Assembly: GCA_964430245.1 (NCBI GenBank)
Contig: CAYSEW010000007.1
Coordinates: 1-64,000, forward strand
Reading direction: 5' to 3'
Origin: CAYSEW01 sp964430245
Lineage (GTDB): Bacteria; Bacteroidota; Bacteroidia; Flavobacteriales_D; Parvicellaceae
Length of the DNA: 64,000 bases
Shown here: in pieces, positions 58,939 through 64,000 of the stretch
Position numbering within the stretch: the first letter of the stretch is position 1
Layout: the number at the start of each line of letters is the position of its first letter
Notes under the pieces: generated by a model
Told to the model about the DNA's origin: nothing
Database searches by the model: none
The model's input: only the letters and a program-made list of their open reading frames with translations
Position numbers and translations under genes: made by a program

Positions 58939-60167
58939 ACATGGGTTTTAAGAGTTTTGTTGCTACAATTTTTTGTTTTACATTTTTACAGATATATTCT
59001 CAGGATACATTGAAGATTATGTATTATAATTTATTGGATTTTCCAATTTCTCAACCAGATAGAATTGATACATTAAAAAAAATATTGGTTCATGTTAAAC
59101 CAGATGTTTTAGTAGTGAATGAATTAACTTCTTTTGGAGGGGGTGTGCAAATCAAGGATAATGCACTTAATGTAGGGGGTGTTAATTATTATGAATCTGC
59201 CCTTTTTTATGATGGACCAGATACAGATAATTTATTGTTTTATAATTCAAATAAATTAGGATTAGCTTCACAATATCAAATTCCTACCGTTTTAAGGGAT
59301 ATTAGTGAATATAAAATGTATTATAAAGAGCCAGGAATGTCTTCGTTAACAGATACTACCTATCTTTATTTTTATTCACTTCATTTAAAAGCAGGTAGTC
59401 AGCAAAATGAAATGGATCAACGTTATGTTGAGGCGCAGGCTTTGAAAGCATATCTTGACAATAATAACAGAACCGATAATTTATTTGTAGGAGGAGATTT
59501 CAATTTTTATGAAAATGGAGAACAGGGATGTCAGGAAATCCTTACAGGGGGAGCAGTTGTTTTAAATGATCCAGTTAATAAAATGGGATTATGGCATACT
59601 AATTTTGGGTATAAGGCTTATCATACTCAAAGCACAAGAATGAATCAAGGCTATGCAGGAGGTGCTGGTGGCGGCATGGATGATCGTTTTGACTTTATTT
59701 TTACTACTAGTGATATCCTAAATGGGAGCTCAGGAGTATTATACTTAGATGGTACTTATGAGGCTTTTGGACAGGATGGAAATCATTATAATGGAGATAT
59801 TCATATACCCAACAATACAGCTGTTTCACAAGATATTGCAACAGCCCTTTTCTATATGAGTGATCATATACCTGTTTGTATGCAAGTTATTTTAGGGGGT
59901 GACGTTGCTGTAATGGAGCAAAATGAGTTGATTAAAACAGCTTTCTTAAACAATGAGAATGAGTTAAATATTTTTTTAAATAAAAATGTTAAAACACTGG
60001 AAATTAAAATATTAGACATGTCTGGTCAGCTGATTATGAATAATAATTACTTTTACAGCTCTGAAATTAAAATGCAATTGAATGAAATTCCATCTGGAAT
60101 TTATTTAGCAAGTGTATTGGCAGACGGTAAATTTTCAACTTTTAAATTTGCTTTAATTAAAAATTAA
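58935..60167 (+). CDS. Second secreted EEP-family protein with type IX sorting tail
   Basis: A 410-residue exported protein. Signal peptide (about 1-22), EEP domain (about 24-315) with MYYNLLDFP, VNELTSF (Glu), LHLKAGSQ, VGGDFNFYE (Asp-Phe-Asn), MDDRFDFIF and MSDHIPV (Asp-His), then a C-terminal type-A sorting domain (about 335-410, ENELNIFLNKNVKTLEIKILDMSGQLI to STFKFALIKN). It would be secreted through the type IX system and fixed on the surface or released. The two EEP proteins are only distantly alike, so they may act on different phosphodiesters. It is coupled by a 4-nt overlap to the first. Confidence 0.87.
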   Translation: MNMGFKSFVATIFCFTFLQIYSQDTLKIMYYNLLDFPISQPDRIDTLKKILVHVKPDVLVVNELTSFGGGVQIKDNALNVGGVNYYESALFYDGPDTDNLLFYNSNKLGLASQYQIPTVLRDISEYKMYYKEPGMSSLTDTTYLYFYSLHLKAGSQQNEMDQRYVEAQALKAYLDNNNRTDNLFVGGDFNFYENGEQGCQEILTGGAVVLNDPVNKMGLWHTNFGYKAYHTQSTRMNQGYAGGAGGGMDDRFDFIFTTSDILNGSSGVLYLDGTYEAFGQDGNHYNGDIHIPNNTAVSQDIATALFYMSDHIPVCMQVILGGDVAVMEQNELIKTAFLNNENELNIFLNKNVKTLEIKILDMSGQLIMNNNYFYSSEIKMQLNEIPSGIYLASVLADGKFSTFKFALIKN

Positions 60168-60191
60168 ATAATAACACAATAAACAATAAAA

Positions 60192-60854
60192 ATGAAAACA
60201 ATTAAATGGACACTTAAAACAGCAGGTTTTTTATTAATGGTATCTATGGTGATGGTATCGTGTAAAAAGAAAAAAACGGCTCCTACTTTAACTTTGAATG
60301 GCGATACTCAAATTACTTTGTGCCTAGGTGATACATATACAGAAGCTGGTGCTTCTGCAATAGATGCTTATGGTGATAATGTTGATGTAGTAATAACTGG
60401 TGATGTTGATGTAAATACAGCAGGGACCTATACAGTTACTTATTCTGCAACAGATAAAAATGACAATGTTACAACTGCACAAACAACAGTTTCCGTTGAG
60501 ATGTGTGCAAGTAGCTTAATGGGTGATTATACTGTATCTCATGATTGCACCATTGATGTTGTTGTTACAACTGTTGATATATGTTCTGATAATCAGTCAG
60601 TAATACCTGGTTCATCAGAAAATGAATTTATTATTGACAACTTCAATGATTTCATTACTCAATTAACAGCTTCTGTAGATGGTTCAACTATTACTATACC
60701 TTCAAACACTTTTAATGTGGGTGGTATAATTGATATAACTATTTCTGGAGTTGGAACTGTTAATGAAACAGGTACTGAGATGGTAATAGATTATGCATAT
60801 GATGCAGGATTAGCTGGAAGTGGAACTTGTACTGCGACTTACACAAAATTATAA
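60192..60854 (+). CDS. Lipoprotein with DUF5011-like Ig domain
   Basis: A 220-residue lipoprotein: lipobox VMVSC (Cys24), a KKKK stretch, then a DUF5011-type immunoglobulin-like domain (about 33-105, PTLTLNGDTQITLCLGDTYTEAGASAIDAYGDNVDV to NVTTAQTTVSV). The second half (about 106-220) is a beta-rich Cys-containing domain (SSLMGDYTVSHDC ... GTCTATYTKL) seen in other Bacteroidota surface lipoproteins. It has no enzyme motif and probably binds a surface ligand or cargo. It follows the two EEP genes by 24 nt and is closed by a strong terminator, so it belongs to that operon. Confidence 0.78.
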   Translation: MKTIKWTLKTAGFLLMVSMVMVSCKKKKTAPTLTLNGDTQITLCLGDTYTEAGASAIDAYGDNVDVVITGDVDVNTAGTYTVTYSATDKNDNVTTAQTTVSVEMCASSLMGDYTVSHDCTIDVVVTTVDICSDNQSVIPGSSENEFIIDNFNDFITQLTASVDGSTITIPSNTFNVGGIIDITISGVGTVNETGTEMVIDYAYDAGLAGSGTCTATYTKL

Positions 60855-60876
60855 GATCTATTTATATAAAACTTTT

Positions 60877-60903
60877 AAGGCCTCTTATGAGGCCTTTTTT
60901 TTT
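60877..60903. terminator. Bidirectional terminator closing the EEP operon
   Basis: AAGGCCTC / GAGGCCTT 8-bp stem with a TTAT loop and nine T. It lies between the lipoprotein and the convergent alpha/beta hydrolase gene; its A-rich left flank is short for the minus direction. Confidence 0.88.
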
Positions 60904-60907
60904 GAAA

Positions 60908-61666
60908 TTATTTTAGAAAGTCCATTATGAGCTGATAAAAATCTATTGGATTTTCAGCATGAAGCCAATGACCTGCATTATAGATAGTTTCAATTTCACT
61001 ATTTGGGAAATAATACATAAGGTCATTAAAATCTGACTCTTCAATATAATGGGATTTTTCTCCTTTTAGAAAAAGAGTAGGCGTTAGCACAATTTCAGTA
61101 GGAATCTCTGATAGTATCATTTTCATGTTTTTGATGATAACAGGTAAATTCATTCTCCATGCAAGTTGTCCTTTTTCTATCCAATAAAGGTTTTTTAATA
61201 AAAACTGAAGAAGACTTTCTTCTACTACATAATTAGATAAAATTTCTCTTGCTCCATTTCTTGATTTTATTATATTAAGATCTATAGCAGATAATCCCTG
61301 TATAATTTTATCATGGTGCATTGGATATTCTTTTCTACCTATATCTACAATTATTAGTTTTGAAATAGATGAGGGATATTTTTGTGAAAACCTCATGACT
61401 GTTTTTCCGCCCATTGAATGACCTAATAAGGTAATGTCATTTAAATTTTCATTTTCAATCAATTCATTAAGGTCATCAGCCATCAAGTCATAATTAATGT
61501 TTTCATCATGAGGAGAGTGACCATGATTTCTCTGATCTATTAAATAAACTGTAAAATATTCACTGAATTTTTTGGCTAACGTTTGCCAATTATCAGAAGA
61601 TCCGAAAAGTCCATGGAGTATTAAAAGTGGTTGTCCTTGTCCAAATTTTTTATAATGTAATTTCAT
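60908..61666 (-). CDS. Alpha/beta-fold hydrolase (YbfF-like esterase)
   Basis: A 252-residue alpha/beta hydrolase. Elements: LHGLFGSSDNWQTLAKKF (oxyanion loop), DQRNHGHSP, the nucleophile elbow GHSMGGKT (Ser95 region), a late Asp and the catalytic His in AGHWLHAENP. The DQRNHGHSP motif is typical of the YbfF/ABHD11 group of acyl esterases. Natural substrate unknown. It overlaps pdxJ by 4 nt and follows it in one operon. Confidence 0.87.
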   Translation of the reverse strand: MKLHYKKFGQGQPLLILHGLFGSSDNWQTLAKKFSEYFTVYLIDQRNHGHSPHDENINYDLMADDLNELIENENLNDITLLGHSMGGKTVMRFSQKYPSSISKLIIVDIGRKEYPMHHDKIIQGLSAIDLNIIKSRNGAREILSNYVVEESLLQFLLKNLYWIEKGQLAWRMNLPVIIKNMKMILSEIPTEIVLTPTLFLKGEKSHYIEESDFNDLMYYFPNSEIETIYNAGHWLHAENPIDFYQLIMDFLK

Positions 61667-62385
61667 GGTCTATTTAATTCATTGAGGTACTTGCCAACAG
61701 TAATTTCCATCCCATAAATTAGCGCATCTGAAATTAGCGCATGCCCAATAGAGACTTCTTTAAGACCTTTAATATTTTTAGAAAAATAATTTAGGTTTAT
61801 TAGGTCTAGATCATGACCGGCATTAATCTCAATATCCAACTCATTGGCTTTTAAAGCTGCATTTATAAAGGGATCAATCGCTCTTTTAGGATCTATTAGA
61901 TATTCTTTTGCATAATTCTCAGTATATAGCTCTATTCTGTCAGTTCCTGTTTCAGCTGCTCCTGCTACTATATTTTCTTCAGGATCAACAAAAATAGAGG
62001 TTCGAATACCTTTTTTTTTAAAGACTTCAATTATTTCGATCAAGAATTTTTTTTCAGTAAATGTATTCCAGCCATGATCTGAAGTGAGCTGGTTATTACT
62101 GTCTGGTACTAATGTGACTTGTTCAGGTAATGTATCTAATACGAGTTGAACGAATTTTTCTTCTTTAGGATTTCCTTCAATATTCAACTCATTTTGAACT
62201 GTTCTTTTTAATGCAATTACATCATTGTATTTGATGTGTCTTTCGTCAGGTCTTGGATGTACTGTAATTCCATTGGCTCCATATTTTTCAATCTTTAAAG
62301 CGAAATCTATTAGGTCTGGAACATTTCCTCCTCTAGCGTTCCTTAAAGTGGCTATTTTATTGATATTTACACTAAGTCGTGTCAT
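61663..62385 (-). CDS. pdxJ: Pyridoxine 5'-phosphate synthase
   Basis: A 240-residue TIM-barrel enzyme, normal length, that joins 1-deoxyxylulose 5-phosphate and 3-amino-2-oxopropyl phosphate in vitamin B6 synthesis. Signatures: LSVNINKIATLRNARGGNVPDLIDFA, GITVHPRPDERHI, NIEGNP, EINAGHDLDLINL and EVSIGHALISDALIYG. It is divergent from the CBS gene. pdxJ beside a CBS protein and nadK is a recurrent Bacteroidota arrangement. Confidence 0.95.
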   Translation of the reverse strand: MTRLSVNINKIATLRNARGGNVPDLIDFALKIEKYGANGITVHPRPDERHIKYNDVIALKRTVQNELNIEGNPKEEKFVQLVLDTLPEQVTLVPDSNNQLTSDHGWNTFTEKKFLIEIIEVFKKKGIRTSIFVDPEENIVAGAAETGTDRIELYTENYAKEYLIDPKRAIDPFINAALKANELDIEINAGHDLDLINLNYFSKNIKGLKEVSIGHALISDALIYGMEITVGKYLNELNRP

Positions 62386-62454
62386 ATTAAATTATTTATA
62401 AATCTATCTTTTTTATCTATTAAGTTTTTTCTAAATAAAACAATAGAGTTCGAT

Positions 62455-62477
62455 AATTCGTATTTTTAGAACGAATT
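62455..62477. promoter_or_regulatory. Inverted repeat before the CBS-nadK operon
   Basis: AATTCGT (62455-62461) and ACGAATT (62471-62477) are perfect 7-bp arms with a 9-nt spacer that contains TTTTTA, close to a -7 element (TATTTTTA, 62461-62468). It ends 9 nt before the ATG at 62487. It may be an operator or an mRNA hairpin. Confidence 0.35.
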
Positions 62478-62486
62478 TAATAATTA

Positions 62487-63149
62487 ATGATAGCAAGAGA
62501 CTTAATAAAAGATGATGTTCCTCCTATTAAGCCATTTGAATCAATGGAAAAAGCACTGGAATGGATGGATGAGTTTAGAGTAAGTCATTTACCTGTAGTA
62601 GATGGAAGTAAATATTATGGATTGGTGACTGAAAACATGATTTACGATTGTAATGAGGCAAGTCTACCAGTTTCTGAGCTTAATTTAACAATGAATCGTC
62701 CATTTGTGTTCGAAGATGTTCATGTTTATAAGGTGATGCAAATGGTTGCAGAATTGAAATTAAGTGTGGTGCCTATTTTAAATAAAAAAGAAAAATATAT
62801 TGGTTTATCTACAATGAAACAATTAATGGATTATTTAACCAATACTTCTTCAATTTCTGAAGCTGGTTCTGTAATTGTTTTAGAAATAAATCAATTTGAT
62901 TATTCATTGGCTCATATTTCGCAAATCGTTGAAAGTAATGATGCTAAAGTTTTATCTTCTTTTATTACTTCTTCATTAGATTCAAAAATGATGGATGTTA
63001 CTATTAAAATAAATCGCACAAATATTGAGGCTGTTTTACAAACCTTTTACCGTTATGATTATAAGGTGAAAGCATCTTTTTCTGAGGATGAATTCGAACA
63101 GGATATGAAAAAAAGATATCAAGGGTTAATGAAATATTTAAACATGTAA
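62487..63149 (+). CDS. CBS-domain protein (pair of CBS plus ACT-like C-terminus)
   Basis: A 220-residue soluble protein. Two CBS motifs form one Bateman module (about 1-55, MEKALEWMDEFRVSHLPVVDGSKYYGLVTENMI, and 75-125, VYKVMQMVAELKLSVVPILNKKEKYIGLS). The rest (130-210, GSVIVLEINQFDYSLAHISQIVESNDAKVLS) looks like an ACT-type ligand domain. It probably senses an adenine nucleotide. It is 18 nt upstream of nadK, so regulation of NAD(P) metabolism is a possible but unproven role. Confidence 0.85.
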   Translation: MIARDLIKDDVPPIKPFESMEKALEWMDEFRVSHLPVVDGSKYYGLVTENMIYDCNEASLPVSELNLTMNRPFVFEDVHVYKVMQMVAELKLSVVPILNKKEKYIGLSTMKQLMDYLTNTSSISEAGSVIVLEINQFDYSLAHISQIVESNDAKVLSSFITSSLDSKMMDVTIKINRTNIEAVLQTFYRYDYKVKASFSEDEFEQDMKKRYQGLMKYLNM

Positions 63150-63167
63150 TAAAGCATTTGAATAGTT

Positions 63168-64000
63168 ATGAAAATTGCAGTATATGGTATTAAGTTTAAT
63201 GATGATGCTTTTCCTTATATAGATCAGCTATTTAAATTATTATTAAAGAACAATATAGAGGTGTTTATCAATCATGACCTTAAAGAATTTATTGGAGATA
63301 GGATTCAATTACCAGATGATATTTCTATTTACAATACACCTTGTAAAATTGATAAAGAACTAGATTTTTTGATAAGCATAGGTGGTGATGGTACTATCTT
63401 AGATACAATAACAACAGTAAGAGAGTCAAGTGTTCCTATTATAGGTGTCAACACTGGAAGATTGGGGTTTTTAGCGAATAACCCAAAAAAAGAAATTGAA
63501 AATGCTATTAATAATTTATTAAATGGAGATTATAAGATAGATAAAAGAACATTGATTACTTTAAAATGTGAGGATAATAAATTTGGTATAGACAATTTTG
63601 CATTGAATGAATTTACTGTGCATAAAAAGGATTCTTCTACTATGATGACCATTCATGTTTCAATTAATGATGAATTTTTAAATTCCTACTGGGCTGATGG
63701 TTTGATCATTGCAACTCCTACTGGTTCAACTGCCTATTCTTTGTCATGTGGTGGTCCTGTGTTAACACCTGGATCTGATAATTTTGTAATTACTCCTATC
63801 GCCCCTCATAATTTGAATTTAAGACCTTTGGTAGTTAGAGATGATGTTAAGATTACCATTAGAATTGATGGTAGAGAAGAAGAATTCTTAACCACATTAG
63901 ATAGTCGTTCAGCTACAATTGATAAGGATACTATCCTTGAAATCCATAAATCAGATTTTAATATAAATCTTATTCAGTTCAATGATCAAAACTTTTTTTC
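63168..64000 (+). CDS. nadK: NAD kinase (partial, runs off the right edge)
   Basis: 277 codons are visible without a stop, so only about 15-20 residues are missing. It phosphorylates NAD to NADP. Family motifs: SIGGDGTILDT with GGDGT at residues 72-76, GVNTGRLGFLAN, the LNEFTVHK element and ATPTGSTAYSLSCGGPV. The start ATG is 18 nt after the CBS gene stop codon. By analogy to other Bacteroidota, the genes beyond the window may be a porG-like gene, uppS and bamA. Confidence 0.94.
   Translation, partial: MKIAVYGIKFNDDAFPYIDQLFKLLLKNNIEVFINHDLKEFIGDRIQLPDDISIYNTPCKIDKELDFLISIGGDGTILDTITTVRESSVPIIGVNTGRLGFLANNPKKEIENAINNLLNGDYKIDKRTLITLKCEDNKFGIDNFALNEFTVHKKDSSTMMTIHVSINDEFLNSYWADGLIIATPTGSTAYSLSCGGPVLTPGSDNFVITPIAPHNLNLRPLVVRDDVKITIRIDGREEEFLTTLDSRSATIDKDTILEIHKSDFNINLIQFNDQNFF

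Overview
The window is an AT-rich, gene-dense piece of a chromosome from a Bacteroidota bacterium, most probably a free-living (marine-type) member of the Flavobacteriales. The evidence is a type IX secretion / gliding locus (gldJ, porP/sprF, porU, porV), DUF5522 and DUF5689 proteins, secreted proteins with type IX sorting tails, a TonB-dependent receptor, a 188-residue EF-P, and promoters that match the Bacteroidota TAnnTTTG (-7) element rather than TATAAT. No rRNA, tRNA, CRISPR array, prophage or insertion sequence was seen. Genes are tightly packed: many pairs overlap by 4 nt, and several convergent pairs meet with 0-16 nt between stop codons or overlap.

Layout. 1-4.2 kb (minus): energy-transduction genes exbD (partial)-exbD-exbB, then an NhaD antiporter with an amino-acid dehydrogenase. 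4.4-5.6 kb: acyl-CoA dehydrogenase. 5.6-14.0 kb: type IX secretion, with gldJ and porP/sprF on the minus strand and porU (sortase) and porV on the plus strand. 14.0-15.6 kb: a DUF4956 membrane protein with a VTC-type polyphosphate polymerase. 15.7-22.5 kb: cytidine deaminase, pyruvate dehydrogenase E1-alpha and E2, recG, efp and a double-VOC protein. 22.5-30.3 kb: SDR, proC, a secreted YHYH protein, urocanate hydratase with a DUF5522 protein, NADP-type glutamate dehydrogenase and kbl. 30.4-34.3 kb: translation block rplM-rpsI-(structured leader)-rpsB-tsf, terminator, pyrH-frr. 34.3-36.4 kb: a tandem array of small lipoproteins, one frameshifted and one a remnant, four of them from 34.8 kb on each followed by or sharing similar hairpin terminators. 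36.4-45.7 kb: gluconate-dehydrogenase-like pair, radical SAM/SPASM protein, RND/MMPL exporter-rfbA-polyprenyl synthase, TIGR01777 epimerase and an unknown small protein. 45.8-49.7 kb: sucA-sucB. 49.7-52.2 kb (minus): a barrel-less TonB plug protein, a sigma factor and a membrane TPR protein. 52.3-60.9 kb: a divergent surface locus. 60.9-64 kb: alpha/beta hydrolase, pdxJ, CBS protein and nadK (cut by the window edge).

How parts fit together. porU and porV are components that remove type IX signals and attach cargo to the cell surface; three proteins encoded here (YHYH protein, the cupredoxin/OB protein, the second EEP protein) carry matching C-terminal sorting tails and are plausible clients. 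The exbB/exbD genes could power the TonB receptor at 55-58 kb. That receptor sits in one transcription unit with a DUF5689 surface lipoprotein (in the place a SusD would occupy) and a secreted OB-fold/cupredoxin protein, divergent from two secreted endonuclease/exonuclease/phosphatase proteins and an Ig-like lipoprotein. I infer a SusCD-like system for extracellular nucleic acid or phosphoester scavenging; this is the best candidate in the window for an undescribed system.

The remaining metabolism is that of an aerobic heterotroph using amino acids: two glutamate-type dehydrogenases, threonine/histidine catabolic enzymes, PDH and OGDH components.
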